A stretch of DNA of 64,000 nucleotides from an uncultured Corynebacterium sp. (GCF_946222985.1 NZ_CAMIFY010000004.1:1-64000); one strand, 5' to 3'. Counted from the first letter of the stretch, positions 8,012 through 17,577 are shown. Numbers and translations: made by a program. Notes: a model not told the origin generated them from the letters alone.

Positions 8012-8842
8012 GTGAGCATTTCCCGACGGGCCCGCCGCATCGCCGCAGCCGTCGGCGCCGTGGCGCTGATCGCCGTCGGCGCCGACTTCGCGATGGCCAT
8101 CAACGCGGAGCGCAACCTCGCCGAGCAGATCCGGCGCGAGATGAACCTTCCCGCGGACCCGTACGTCCGCCTGGGCGGCGCGGCGTACGCGTCGTCGCTG
8201 TTCACGGGCCAATGGAGCTCGATCCAGGTCCGCGCCCGAGACCTGGAGGTCGAGGGTTTCGGCCTGGTGTCCATCGAGTCCGGGGCCGTCGACGTCCAGG
8301 TTCCGCCGGAGTCGGTGCTCTCCGGCGACTTCGACTCCGCGTTCACCGACCGCTACCACACCAAGCTGCAGCTCGACGGCCTGTCGCTCGGCCGCCAGTT
8401 CGGCTTCACGGACCTGGCCATCCAGAACTACGAGGACATCTCGCCGGCCGGCGGCTGGGAGACGGAGGCCATCTTCGAGGCGACGGTGCCGGGCTGGTCG
8501 GCGCCCGCGGAGGTCGTCGTCAAGCTCCGGATCCTGCGCGGCGACGCGAAATTCATTCCGGTGGAGGTCATCTCGGGCCCCGAGGACGCGGATTCGAAGG
8601 ACCCCGTGCCCGGGGAGGAGCTTTCCGACGACGCCACCGCCGACATCCTCGAGGCCTTCACGCTCGATCTTTCCGGTGACGAACTGCCGCTCCGCCAGCA
8701 GCCCACGCGCATCTACGTCTCGGGCGGATCGATCTTCATCGAGGGCGACGAACTCAACAGGACGGTCTCCCCCGAGGACTTCCTGCCCGTGGCGAAGCCG
8801 GAATCCGATCTCGACGGCGAAGGCGACGACGCTTCCCAGTAG
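8012..8842 (+). CDS. lmeA: LmeA-type DUF2993 phospholipid-binding protein
   Basis: Probable cell-envelope protein of the LmeA family, needed in mycobacteria for full-length mannan in lipomannan and lipoarabinomannan. The 276 residues begin with a signal-anchor MSISRRARRIAAAVGAVALI, then a long beta-rich DUF2993 domain with repeated strand patterns such as VRARDLEVEGFGLVSIESGAV. The C-terminus is acidic. It starts at GTG 8012. The box TACTAA ends six bases before that codon, so the mRNA should be leaderless. It is divergent from the GlnR-like gene (112 bp gap), as in M. tuberculosis, where Rv0817c is lmeA. Confidence 0.75.
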   Translation: MSISRRARRIAAAVGAVALIAVGADFAMAINAERNLAEQIRREMNLPADPYVRLGGAAYASSLFTGQWSSIQVRARDLEVEGFGLVSIESGAVDVQVPPESVLSGDFDSAFTDRYHTKLQLDGLSLGRQFGFTDLAIQNYEDISPAGGWETEAIFEATVPGWSAPAEVVVKLRILRGDAKFIPVEVISGPEDADSKDPVPGEELSDDATADILEAFTLDLSGDELPLRQQPTRIYVSGGSIFIEGDELNRTVSPEDFLPVAKPESDLDGEGDDASQ

Positions 8843-8852
8843 TGTCGGGTGC

Positions 8853-9512
8853 ATGAGCGACACCAACGACACCCCGGACACCCCGGACGGCGGGGCCCGC
8901 CGCCTCGACGGGAACCAGGCCATCGACAACGCCGCGAAGCAGTCGGAGACGACCGGCTCCCGCAACATCACCGACCTGCCCGGGCTGCCGATCGCGGAGG
9001 ACACCGCGAATCTGCGCCAGGGCCCGAACCTGCACGACGGCCTGCTGGCGCTGCTGCCGCTGGTCGGCGTGTGGCGCGGCGAGGGCCAGGCGGACACCGT
9101 CGTCGACGGCCAGTACCGATTCGGCCAGCAGATCACCTTCAGCCACGACGGCGAGAACTACCTCGGCTACGAGTCGCGGTTCTGGAAGATCGACGAAGAC
9201 GACAACGTCATCGGCCCCGACCTGCGCGAGACCGGCTTCTGGCGCATCAACGACGACGACGAGATCGAGTTCCTGTGCACCCACTCCACCGGCGTGGTGG
9301 AGATCTACTACGGCAAGCCCGTCACCGAGCGCGCCTGGGAGGTCCAGGCCGCCTCGACGATGGTCACCGCCACCGGCCCGGCGTCGCTGGGCCCGGGCAA
9401 GCGCCTCTACGGCCTGATGCCGAACAACGACCTCGGGTGGGTCGACGAGCGCCTGCGCGGCGACGATTTCTTCCCGCGCATGTCCGCCCAGCTCAAGCGC
9501 TGGGCGGGCTAG
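8853..9512 (+). CDS. nitrobindin-family heme-binding protein (FABP-like)
   Basis: Predicted ferric-heme beta-barrel of the nitrobindin family, proposed to isomerise peroxynitrite and bind NO. About 219 residues. The family signature is clear: LLPLVGVWRGEG (GxWxGxG) opens the barrel after a disordered N-terminus, and FGQQITFSHDGENYLGYES follows. The strands around FLCTHSTGVVEIYYG and the C-terminal MSAQLKRW complete the barrel. I used the ATG at 8853; TAGTGT lies seven bases before it, suggesting leaderless transcription. It lies 10 bp after lmeA, so it may also be read through from lmeA. The remembered mycobacterial counterpart is Rv0813c. Confidence 0.85.
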   Translation: MSDTNDTPDTPDGGARRLDGNQAIDNAAKQSETTGSRNITDLPGLPIAEDTANLRQGPNLHDGLLALLPLVGVWRGEGQADTVVDGQYRFGQQITFSHDGENYLGYESRFWKIDEDDNVIGPDLRETGFWRINDDDEIEFLCTHSTGVVEIYYGKPVTERAWEVQAASTMVTATGPASLGPGKRLYGLMPNNDLGWVDERLRGDDFFPRMSAQLKRWAG

Positions 9513-9522
9513 GCCCGAGGGG

Positions 9523-10419
9523 TCACCGGGCCAACGCCTCGTCGCACAGGGCCCGGAACTCGGCCACCGCGTCGTCGCCCGGGGAGGGCAATTCCTCCCC
9601 GTCGAGCGAGGTCACGCGCACCGCGATGCGCACCGACGACACCAGCCACACCGAATCGGCCGCGCGCAGATCCGCCGGGGTCAACTGCGCCGGCACGCAG
9701 GTCCAGCCCTTCTCCGCCGCGAGGTCGAACAGCGCCGCCTGCGTGGTGCCCGGCAGCACCCCCTCGCCGGGGTTGGGGGTCAGCAACTCGCGGCCGCGGA
9801 CTAGGACGATCGTCGACGTCGGCCCCTCCAGCAGGTTGCCCTCGGCGGAGGTGAAGATGACGTCGTCGAACCCGTGCGCCTTGGCGTGGCGCAGCGCGGC
9901 CATGTTGGCGGCGTAGGACAACGTCTTCGCCCCGATGAGCGCCCACGGCGCCCGGTTGCCCAGATCCAGCGAGAAGCCCCGCTCGGCGAGCATGACGCCG
10001 ACGCCGCGGGCCCGGATCTCCGCGTTGCCCGCCGCCGGGGCGACCATGATGTACCCGGTCGGCTTGCCGGTCGATTCGCGGCCGCGGGAGTACACCCACC
10101 GCATGGCCGCGTCGGCTTCGGCGAACGTCCCGCCGTCGAGGGTCGCCCATTCGTCCAACGCGACGCGGGTCGCCTCGCGCCACTGATCCAGGTCCGGCGC
10201 CGGCAGCTGGAGCATCGCCGCCGACGACAGGAACCGGTCCTCGTGCCGGGCGGCGTTGCACGCCCGACCGTCGCGGACCAGCAACGTTTCGAACACCCCG
10301 TCGCCGCGCACGGCCCCGAGGTCGTCCGGGTGGAGGAAGGGTTCGTCGGCGTCGGCCACGCGGGGCCCGGAGTCCGGAAGGACGTCGACGAGGACGATTC
10401 TGCGGTCGTGGACTGTCAT
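9523..10419 (-). CDS. pabC: aminodeoxychorismate lyase / class IV aminotransferase
   Basis: PLP enzyme of fold type IV, most likely converting 4-amino-4-deoxychorismate to p-aminobenzoate for folate synthesis. 298 residues from the ATG at 10419. Recognisable parts are RGDGVFETLLVRDGR at the N-terminal end, the lysine segment in GAKTLSYAANMAALRHAKA, the FTSAEGNLLEGPTSTIVLV strand near PLP and the phosphate-binding VLPGTTQAALFDLA. Distinction from branched-chain or D-amino-acid aminotransferases rests on gene order (folate-related ygfZ is divergent next door). A TAAGCT box ends seven bases before ATG, again leaderless. It converges on the nitrobindin gene with a 10-bp gap. Confidence 0.75.
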   Translation of the reverse strand: MTVHDRRIVLVDVLPDSGPRVADADEPFLHPDDLGAVRGDGVFETLLVRDGRACNAARHEDRFLSSAAMLQLPAPDLDQWREATRVALDEWATLDGGTFAEADAAMRWVYSRGRESTGKPTGYIMVAPAAGNAEIRARGVGVMLAERGFSLDLGNRAPWALIGAKTLSYAANMAALRHAKAHGFDDVIFTSAEGNLLEGPTSTIVLVRGRELLTPNPGEGVLPGTTQAALFDLAAEKGWTCVPAQLTPADLRAADSVWLVSSVRIAVRVTSLDGEELPSPGDDAVAEFRALCDEALAR

Positions 10420-10462
10420 GCCCCATAGCTTATTCCCCACGGATGGCGTTACGATGGCGAGC

Positions 10463-11572
10463 GTGGCCTTCGATGATTTGAGTCCGATCGTCCAACACGC
10501 GTCAGGGGCGGTCGCCGTCCCGGAGGGCGACCCGGGCGGTCGTTCGGGCGTGGCATGGCATTACGGGGCGCCGCTCGTGGAGCAACGCGCGCTGAGCGAA
10601 TCCGCCGCCCTCGTCGACCGATCCATGCGGCGGGTGCTGCGCATTTCCGGCCCCGACCGGCTCGAATGGCTGAACACGCTGTTTTCGCAGAAGCTCGACG
10701 ACGCGCAGCCGGGGCGGGCGACCGAAGCCCTCGACCTCGACCCCCAGGGCCGGATCCTGCATCACATGGGCGTCGCCGTCCTCGCCGACGCGGTCCTGCT
10801 CGACGTCTCGGCGACGGGCGCGGAATCGCTGCAGAAATTCCTCACCATGATGATCTTCCGTTCCGACGTGACGGTCGAGGAGGCCGACCTGGCCATCCTC
10901 TCGCTCGTCGGCCCCGCCGCCGGCGACGTGCTCGCGGCCGCGGGCCTGTCCGACCCGGGGGCCCTCGCGGTCGCCGAGTTCGACGACGGCCCCGCCGCGG
11001 TCGTCCGCGGCGCCACGTGGCCCGCGGCCGGTTCCCGCGACCTCTTCGTCGAACGCGGCCGCCTGACCGAGGCGTGGGACGCCCTCGTCGACGCCGGCGC
11101 GAAGCCCGCCGGACTGATGGCCTGGGAGGCCGAGCGCGTCACGTCGCTGCACCCGGAGCCGGGCCTCGACGTCGACGAGAAGATGATCCCCCACGAGGCG
11201 CCGGAGTGGATCGACGACGCCGTCCACCTGGAGAAGGGGTGCTACCGCGGCCAGGAGACGGTCTCGCGCGTCCACAATCTCGGGCGTCCCCCGCGGACCA
11301 TGGTCCTGCTGCATCTCGACGGCTCCGATTCCACGACCCCCGAACCCGGTGACCCGGTCGTGGCTGGCAAGCGCACCGTCGGCCGCGTGGGCACGGTCGT
11401 CGACCACCACGAATACGGACCAATCGCGCTGGCTCTGGTCAAGCGCTCGTCGCAAGAGGGCGTCGATCTGACGGCCGGCGGCGTCGCCGCGTCGGTCGAT
11501 CCCGCCACCGTCGATCGCGACGACCAGGTCCGCCCCGGTCGCGCCGCCGTGGACCGATTGAGGGGAAGGTGA
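10463..11572 (+). CDS. ygfZ: folate-binding protein YgfZ/GcvT family
   Basis: Tetrahydrofolate-binding protein thought to support iron-sulfur cluster assembly or repair. About 369 residues. The diagnostic motif KGCYRGQET sits in the second half (HLEKGCYRGQETVSRVHN), and the GcvT-like fold is seen in DRSMRRVLRISGPDRLEWLN and LDPQGRILHHMGV. I favour GTG at 10463 (VAFDDLSPIV) because TACGAT ends exactly seven bases before it. An ATG three codons upstream at 10454 overlaps that box and is less likely. The gene is divergent from pabC; the two promoters overlap within about 45 bp. Confidence 0.85.
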   Translation: MAFDDLSPIVQHASGAVAVPEGDPGGRSGVAWHYGAPLVEQRALSESAALVDRSMRRVLRISGPDRLEWLNTLFSQKLDDAQPGRATEALDLDPQGRILHHMGVAVLADAVLLDVSATGAESLQKFLTMMIFRSDVTVEEADLAILSLVGPAAGDVLAAAGLSDPGALAVAEFDDGPAAVVRGATWPAAGSRDLFVERGRLTEAWDALVDAGAKPAGLMAWEAERVTSLHPEPGLDVDEKMIPHEAPEWIDDAVHLEKGCYRGQETVSRVHNLGRPPRTMVLLHLDGSDSTTPEPGDPVVAGKRTVGRVGTVVDHHEYGPIALALVKRSSQEGVDLTAGGVAASVDPATVDRDDQVRPGRAAVDRLRGR

Positions 11573-11792
11573 GCCCATCGCCGCGGGTCCCACATCACGT
11601 CTCTTCCGATATCCGCAGGTCACTTGCCTGACGTCGCCCCCGTGGGCGAGCGATCGCGCTGCCGTGCGCGCATGGCGTCAACGTCGCGTCCGCGGATGGG
11701 CTATGGTGTCAACCAGGAATTGACGCATTAGATGATGGAGGGGCGGCCGAATCCCCGTGCCGCGCCCCGAACCTAAACAAGGGGGTCAGGCC

Positions 11793-11972
11793 ATGGGTCG
11801 CGGCCGTGCCAAGGCAAAGCAGGCGAAGGTTGCTCGTCAGCTGAAATACGACACTCCGGACATGGATTTGGAGCGACTCCAGCGGGAGCTCGTGAGCAAG
11901 TCGGACGACGACGGAGCTTACGACGACTACTCCGACTGGGAGGACTGGAGCGTCGGCGACGACGATCGCTGA
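11793..11972 (+). CDS. small conserved DUF3073 protein
   Basis: A 59-residue protein of unknown function conserved in actinobacteria. The N-terminal third is strongly basic (MGRGRAKAKQAKVARQLKYD), while the remainder is acidic (SDDDGAYDDYSDWEDWSVGD), a charge split typical of the family. The ATG at 11793 is preceded by AAGGGGGTCAGG, a good ribosome-binding site; the longer frame from 11757 is not needed. The 220-bp gap before it (11573-11792) contains GGGCTATGGT, an extended -10-like sequence at 11698-11707, about 85 bp ahead of the start. I see nothing else there. The mycobacterial counterpart next to purM is Rv0810c (from memory). Confidence 0.85.
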   Translation: MGRGRAKAKQAKVARQLKYDTPDMDLERLQRELVSKSDDDGAYDDYSDWEDWSVGDDDR

Positions 11973-12009
11973 CGCGCCAGTTGATTCACCCGCGCGTCAT
12001 CCACGTGCG

Positions 12010-12052
12010 ACGAGGGGAGGGCCCGGCCGATTCGGCCGGGCCCTCCCCTCGT
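12010..12052. terminator. Bidirectional terminator between DUF3073 gene and purM
   Basis: The bases 12010-12030 and 12032-12052 are perfect reverse complements (21 bp each) around a single central T. The stem serves the rightward DUF3073 gene and the leftward purM gene. No T tract follows on either strand. Confidence 0.85.
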
Positions 12053-12083
12053 GTCGTGCTTCCCGCGTCGCCCTGCCCGGGGC

Positions 12084-13151
<1,068 letters not shown>

Positions 13152-13215
13152 GTCCGCTCTTGTCTCCTGCTCGGATGGTCGATCTGGATGTCGGTGCCCA
13201 GGGTAGTTCGCCGGG

Positions 13216-14775
13216 TCAGGCCCGGGCGGCCTGCATGCGTTCGACGGCTTCGGCGTTGGCGTCGCCGTCGGGCAGCCCCAGCGGGTAGTGCCCGTCGAAG
13301 CACGCGCGGCACAGGTCCGCGGGGGCCTGCTCGGAGGCCTCCGTCATTCCTTCGACGGAGACGAAGCCGAGGCTGTCGGCGCCGATGGCCGTCGCGATGC
13401 CCTCGACGACCTCGTCTTCGGGCAGCCCGTTGGCGATGAGCTCGCCCGGCGAGGCGAAGTCGATGCCGTAGAAGCAGGGCCACTTCACCGGCGGCGAGGC
13501 GATGCGCACGTGGACCTCGGCCGCGCCGGCTTCGCGCAGCATGCGGATGAGGGCGCGCTGGGTGTTGCCGCGGACGATGGAGTCGTCGACGACGACCAAT
13601 CGCTTTCCGACGATGACCTCCTTCAGCGGGTTGAGCTTCAAGCGGATGCCAAGCTGGCGGATGGTCTGCGAGGGCTGGATGAAGGTGCGGCCGACGTAGG
13701 CGTTCTTCGTCAGGCCCTGGCCGAACGGGATGCCCGATTCCTGGGCGTAGCCGACGGCGGCCGGGGTGCCGGACTCGGGCACCGGGATGACCAGGTCGCC
13801 TTCGGCCGGGAATTCGCGGGCGAGCTGGCGGCCGAGTTCGAGGCGCACGGCGTTGACCGAGCGGCCGCGGATGACGGAGTCGGGGCGGGCGAGGTAGACG
13901 TACTCGAAGATGCAGCCCTTGTTCGACGTCTCGGCGAAGTTCCCGGAGCGCACGCCCGAGGCGTCGATGGCGACGAGCTCGCCGGGGGCGATCTCCCGGA
14001 CGAAGGACGCGCCGACGATGTCGAGCGCGCAGGTCTCGGAGGCGACGACCCAGCCGTTGTTGAGCCGGCCGAGCACCAGCGGCCGCACGCCGTGGCGGTC
14101 GCGGGCGGCGTAGAGGGTGTCGCCGTCGGTGAAGGTCAGACAGAACGCGCCGTCCAGGCGCGGCAGCAGGCGCATCGCCGCGGCCTCGACCTTGGTGTCG
14201 ACGTGGGCGGCGGCGTCGTCGCCCTCGCGCTCGGCGGCGACGAGACCGGTCTCGTGCGCCAGCAGCGCGCTCATGATGTCGGAGTCGCTCGGCAGGTGAT
14301 CCGAGAGCCGGACCAGCCCGTGCGAGGCGGCTTCCTCGGCCAGCGCCACCTGGTTGATCAGATTGCCGTTGTGCCCCAGCGCCAGGTCGGTGCCGTCGGG
14401 CGCCATGCGGAACATCGGCTGGGCGTTCTCCCAGGACGGCGAACCGGCCGTGGTGTAGCGGGTGTGCCCCACCGCGACGTGCCCCTTGAGGGCGTCGAGC
14501 GACTGTTCGTCGAACACCTGCGACACCAGGCCCAGGTCCTTGAAGACGAGGATCTGATCACCGTCGCCGACCGCGATGCCGGCGGCCTCCTGGCCGCGGT
14601 GCTGCAGGGCGAAGAGCCCGTAATAGGTGAGCTTGGAAACGTCTTCGCCGGGAGCCCAGACACCGAACACACCGCACTCCTCGCGGGGCGACTGCTCCCC
14701 GAGATCATCGAGCGGGGATGCGGGTGACTGGATCGACGCCGGGACGGGGGAACCGTTGTTCAGGGTATCGGCCAC
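13216..14775 (-). CDS. purF: amidophosphoribosyltransferase
   Basis: First committed step of purine synthesis: PRPP plus glutamine to phosphoribosylamine. About 519 residues. An N-terminal propeptide of some 33 residues ends just before the nucleophilic cysteine of REECGVFGVWAPGEDVSKL. The Ntn-glutaminase domain shows ALQHRGQEAAGIA and TRYTTAG. The PRPP loop appears as VVVDDSIVRGNT in the C-terminal phosphoribosyltransferase domain, and RACFDGHYP near the end carries a conserved cysteine. I placed the start at GTG 14775 because TATCCT ends six bases before it, making the mRNA leaderless; an ATG eight codons earlier is open but would overlap that promoter. purM follows. Confidence 0.95.
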   Translation of the reverse strand: MADTLNNGSPVPASIQSPASPLDDLGEQSPREECGVFGVWAPGEDVSKLTYYGLFALQHRGQEAAGIAVGDGDQILVFKDLGLVSQVFDEQSLDALKGHVAVGHTRYTTAGSPSWENAQPMFRMAPDGTDLALGHNGNLINQVALAEEAASHGLVRLSDHLPSDSDIMSALLAHETGLVAAEREGDDAAAHVDTKVEAAAMRLLPRLDGAFCLTFTDGDTLYAARDRHGVRPLVLGRLNNGWVVASETCALDIVGASFVREIAPGELVAIDASGVRSGNFAETSNKGCIFEYVYLARPDSVIRGRSVNAVRLELGRQLAREFPAEGDLVIPVPESGTPAAVGYAQESGIPFGQGLTKNAYVGRTFIQPSQTIRQLGIRLKLNPLKEVIVGKRLVVVDDSIVRGNTQRALIRMLREAGAAEVHVRIASPPVKWPCFYGIDFASPGELIANGLPEDEVVEGIATAIGADSLGFVSVEGMTEASEQAPADLCRACFDGHYPLGLPDGDANAEAVERMQAARA

Positions 14776-14781
14776 GCGCCC

Positions 14782-14787
14782 AGGATA
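14782..14787 (-). promoter_or_regulatory. -10 box of purF (leaderless)
   Basis: TATCCT on the minus strand with six bases GGGCGC to the GTG at 14775. The identical box and spacing recur ahead of the CHAP gene at 24797. Confidence 0.55.
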
Positions 14788-14841
14788 GTCCCGGGCCATG
14801 GACCGGGACCAAACCGGCCCAACCCCGCCGCCCCGGCCCCG

Positions 14842-15249
14842 TCACTCCAGACGGACCACGGGCAGCACCCCGGCGAGCTCCCCCGCCCGCGTGCCGGAGA
14901 CGTCCATCGCGCGCCCGGCGGTGCGCCGCGCCTCCTCGAACCCCACCATCCCGAGCGCCAGCCGCAGCCACAGTTCCGGCTCGACCTCCACCACGTTCGG
15001 CGGGGTGCCGCGCGTGTGCCGCGGCCCCTCGATGCACTGCACCGCCGCGAACGGGGGCACGCGCAACTCGACGCTGTGGCCCGGCGCCTCCTGCGCGACC
15101 ATGCGCGCGGAGAGGCGGACGGCCCTGGCCATGGTGGCGCGGTCGGGGCGCGCCGGGGAGGCCCCGTCGTCAAGCGAATCACCGCGCAGCCATCCCGCCA
15201 CGGCGGCCATCGCCTCGCGAACCTCGACTGGGTCGACCTTCTTGGACAT
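14842..15249 (-). CDS. sterol-carrier-like small protein (purF neighbour)
   Basis: 135-residue protein of unknown function, MSKKVDPVEVREAMAAVAGW. A short helical N-terminus is followed by a region resembling the SCP2-like/MDMPI C-terminal fold: RAVRLSARMVAQEAPGHSVELRVPPFAAVQC, then a strand-rich middle and a helical end ELWLRLALGMVGFEEARRTG-like segment. It lies upstream of purF on the same strand, like Rv0807 in M. tuberculosis (memory). The ATG at 15249 overlaps the divergent promoter zone of the thioesterase gene, leaving only 21 bp between the two starts. Function is unknown; lipid or cofactor binding is only a guess from the fold. Confidence 0.65.
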   Translation of the reverse strand: MSKKVDPVEVREAMAAVAGWLRGDSLDDGASPARPDRATMARAVRLSARMVAQEAPGHSVELRVPPFAAVQCIEGPRHTRGTPPNVVEVEPELWLRLALGMVGFEEARRTAGRAMDVSGTRAGELAGVLPVVRLE

Positions 15250-15270
15250 GCCCGCATTATGGTTGACGCC

Positions 15271-16239
15271 ATGCCTTCGCCTTCGGTGACCCTCCGATTC
15301 CTCGCCGCGCCCACTGACGTCCTCATGGCCGGCTCCAACAGCGTTCACGGCGGCCGCGTGCTGCAGTGGATCGACAAGGCGGCCTACGCCTGCGCGACCG
15401 GGTGGTCCGGCCAGTACTGCGTGACCGCGTACTTCGGCCACATCCACTTCGATCGGCCGATCCCGTCGGGGCACATCGTCGAGGTGCGGTCGAAGATCGC
15501 GTACACGGGGCGGACGTCGATGCACATCGTCAACGAGGTGCTCTCCCGCGACCCGCGCGACGGCGAATTCACCCGCGCCGCGGACTGCCTGGTCATCTTC
15601 GTGGCCATGGACGAGAACCGGAAGCCGACGCCCGTGCCGGTGTGGGAGCCGTCGACGGAGGAGGAGGTGCGGATCAAGGACGCCGCACTGTCCCGCGTCG
15701 AGCTGCGCCGCGACATCGAGGCGTCGATGCGCGCCCAGGTCTACACCGCGGAATCCTCGGCGCCGGAGCTGGTCACGCGCTTCCTGGCCAAGCCGTCGGA
15801 CGTCAACTGGGGCGGCAACGTCCACGGCGGCACCGCGATGGAGTGGATCGACGAGGCCGCGTCGGCGTGCACCATGAACTGGGCCGGCCGCCAGACCATC
15901 GCGGTCTACGCCGGCGGCGTGCGCTTCTACAAGCCGATCCACATCGGCGACCTGGTCGAGGTCCGCGCGCGGATCCTGCGCACCGGCAACACCTCGATGC
16001 ACATGAGCGTCCACGTCCATTCCGGCGAGCCCCGCAAGGGCCGCGGCGGCCTGGAGATGGCGCTGCATTCCTCGATGACGTACGTGGCCATCGACGACGA
16101 TTTCAAGCCGCAGCCGGTGGCGCACTTCCAGCCGACCACCGACGAGGACAAGCGCCTCCACGCCCATGACCTGGCGTTGAAGGAGCTTCGCGACACCTAC
16201 AAGCCCCTCCCCCTCGTCGGCCCCCTCGGACGCGCCTAG
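15271..16239 (+). CDS. acyl-CoA thioesterase with two hotdog domains
   Basis: Hydrolase of acyl-CoA thioesters, 322 residues. Two tandem hotdog domains each carry the active-site motif: VHGGRVLQWIDKAAYAC in the first and VHGGTAMEWIDEAASAC in the second, followed by the strand-loop GRTSMHIVNEVLSRD and GNTSMHMSVHVHSGE. This is the ACOT12/YciA-like double-hotdog layout. Start ATG 15271 follows TATGGT by seven bases, so it is probably leaderless; ATG 15259 inside that box is a less likely alternative. It is divergent from the SCP-like gene and followed after one base by the DUF998 gene. Confidence 0.85.
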   Translation: MPSPSVTLRFLAAPTDVLMAGSNSVHGGRVLQWIDKAAYACATGWSGQYCVTAYFGHIHFDRPIPSGHIVEVRSKIAYTGRTSMHIVNEVLSRDPRDGEFTRAADCLVIFVAMDENRKPTPVPVWEPSTEEEVRIKDAALSRVELRRDIEASMRAQVYTAESSAPELVTRFLAKPSDVNWGGNVHGGTAMEWIDEAASACTMNWAGRQTIAVYAGGVRFYKPIHIGDLVEVRARILRTGNTSMHMSVHVHSGEPRKGRGGLEMALHSSMTYVAIDDDFKPQPVAHFQPTTDEDKRLHAHDLALKELRDTYKPLPLVGPLGRA

Positions 16240-16240
16240 A

Positions 16241-16900
16241 TTGTCCGGTTCTCGCTTTGCGACGGTCCCCGTCCGCGCGGCCACCGTCCTCGCCGTCGCC
16301 GCGGCCGTCGCGTATTCGAGCTGGCTGCTGGAGTTCGTTCTGCCCGACGGCGTCGATCCCCTGCGGTCCTACGCCTCCGAGCTCGCCGCCCGCACCGAGC
16401 CGCACGGTGACCTGTTCGCCCTGATGGACACGCTCTCCGGCGGCCTGCTGGTGCTGCTGGGGCTGGTGCTCTGGTTCGGCGTCGGTGTTCGAGGCCGGCT
16501 GCTCCCCCTCGGTCTCGTCGTCTGGGGCGCGGCGACGGTGGCCGATTCGATCTTCCGCATGCCTACGGTCACCACCGTCGGCCCCGGCTCTGCCACCGCG
16601 CTGAGCGAGGCCGACAAGGCGGCCGTGATGGCCCATTCGGCGTGTTCGTCGGCGGCGGCGGTCGGCATGGCGCTCGTCGGCGTCGGCGTGTGGTTGTTGG
16701 TGCCGCGGCTGCGGTGGCTGGCCGCCGTGTTCCTGGCGTTGCTCGGGGCGGTGGCCGTGACCTCCGGCCTTCACGAGATCGGCGGCCCGAACCTCTGGCT
16801 CGGCCTCTGGCAGCGCCTGTCGCTGGTGGCGGCGGCCGCGGTGCTCGTGGTGGCGGTGCCGGCGGTTACGGCCGCGGCAGTTCGTCGAGAAGCTTCCTGA
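16241..16900 (+). CDS. DUF998-family membrane protein
   Basis: Predicted integral membrane protein of 219 residues and unknown function. Six hydrophobic segments are visible, among them VLAVAAAVAYSSWLLEFVL, LLVLLGLVLWFGVGV, LLPLGLVVWGAATVAD, VGMALVGVGVWLLV, WLAAVFLALLGAVAV and LVAAAAVLVVAVPAV, which is the DUF998 pattern. No better start than TTG at 16241 is available, one base after the thioesterase stop, so translation is probably coupled. Its last 35 bp overlap the convergent LMW-phosphatase-like gene. The second to fifth codons coincide with a copy of the dispersed GCTTTGCGACG motif (16254-16264). Confidence 0.65.
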   Translation: MSGSRFATVPVRAATVLAVAAAVAYSSWLLEFVLPDGVDPLRSYASELAARTEPHGDLFALMDTLSGGLLVLLGLVLWFGVGVRGRLLPLGLVVWGAATVADSIFRMPTVTTVGPGSATALSEADKAAVMAHSACSSAAAVGMALVGVGVWLLVPRLRWLAAVFLALLGAVAVTSGLHEIGGPNLWLGLWQRLSLVAAAAVLVVAVPAVTAAAVRREAS

Positions 16901-17291
16901 CCCTGGCGTCGATGTCGTCGCGGATGAGGTCCATCCGCTGCTCGCCGTCGATGCCGCGCAGGTTCGGCTCGTCGACGTCCCAGCGTTCGAGCTGGGCGCG
17001 CATGCCGTCGACGACCGGGATTTCCGCGCCGCCGACGACGATGACGCGGTCGGCGCGCCGCATGACGTCGTCGTCGATGGCGGTGGGCGTCGCATCGGCC
17101 ATGTCCGCGCCGACGCCCGCCACCGATGCCGCGGATTCGGCGTTGACCCGGTCGGCGGGCGTGCGGCCGGCGGAGAGGACGGACACGTCCCGGCCGGCTT
17201 CCCCGGCGCGCAGCCGCAGCAGGGCCTCCGCCATCTGGGACTTGCCGCCGTTGGTGTTGCACAGGAAGTAGACGGTCGGTTCGGTGCTCAT
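16866..17291 (-). CDS. low-molecular-weight phosphatase / arsenate reductase-like protein
   Basis: 141-residue protein of the LMW tyrosine phosphatase/ArsC fold, beginning MSTEPTVYFLCNTNGGKSQM. The catalytic cysteine is kept (C11), but in the CX5R loop the arginine position is lysine (CNTNGGK, K17). The SAG...PADRVN segment and the conserved late WDVDEP region of the fold are present, although the usual DP acid is shifted to DEP. In corynebacteria this family includes mycothiol/mycoredoxin-dependent arsenate reductases, but no ars genes lie nearby. ATG 17291 follows TATCGT by six bases (leaderless). The dispersed motif lies 65 bp upstream. It converges on and overlaps the DUF998 gene. Confidence 0.7.
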   Translation of the reverse strand: MSTEPTVYFLCNTNGGKSQMAEALLRLRAGEAGRDVSVLSAGRTPADRVNAESAASVAGVGADMADATPTAIDDDVMRRADRVIVVGGAEIPVVDGMRAQLERWDVDEPNLRGIDGEQRMDLIRDDIDARVRKLLDELPRP

Positions 17292-17355
17292 GCGACCACG
17301 ATAACCGGGGGCATGCCGACTGAGTCGCACGTAGCCCGCGGCCTACCCTTGTCTC

Positions 17356-17366
17356 GCTTTACGACG
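17356..17366 (+). repeat. Dispersed motif GCTTTRCGACG, copy in 17.3-kb gap
   Basis: GCTTTACGACG, 65 bp upstream of the LMW-phosphatase-like gene, whose coding strand reads the motif as CGTCGTAAAGC. The rest of 17292-17577 is C-rich and shows no credible gene or RNA. Confidence 0.5.
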
Positions 17367-17577
17367 CTCCGAGCGCACCGTGGCACCTCATCTTTCCTCG
17401 GGCTCCCCCTCCTCTGCTGCCCTTTCCCCTTGTGCGGTGCCGTGGTTCACGCCTGCCGTGGCCTTCGAATCGCGGCGCCACCGCACGCGACCTCAACCTC
17501 CACCGCACCTCCATAGTCGTTCACCTGTTCGATACCCGATCGACCCCAAACCTTCACCGCAAACAGTCTAACTCGCC

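Noticed and set aside
8676..8852. N-terminal extension of the nitrobindin gene into lmeA
   Set aside because: The extension is the out-of-frame shadow of lmeA; the ATG at 8853 gives the family-typical N-terminus and has a -10 box at leaderless distance.
17292..17577. Several short frames of 60-67 codons upstream of the DUF222 gene
   Set aside because: They overlap each other in all three frames, lack ribosome-binding sites and are Pro/Thr/Ser-rich without conservation signals.
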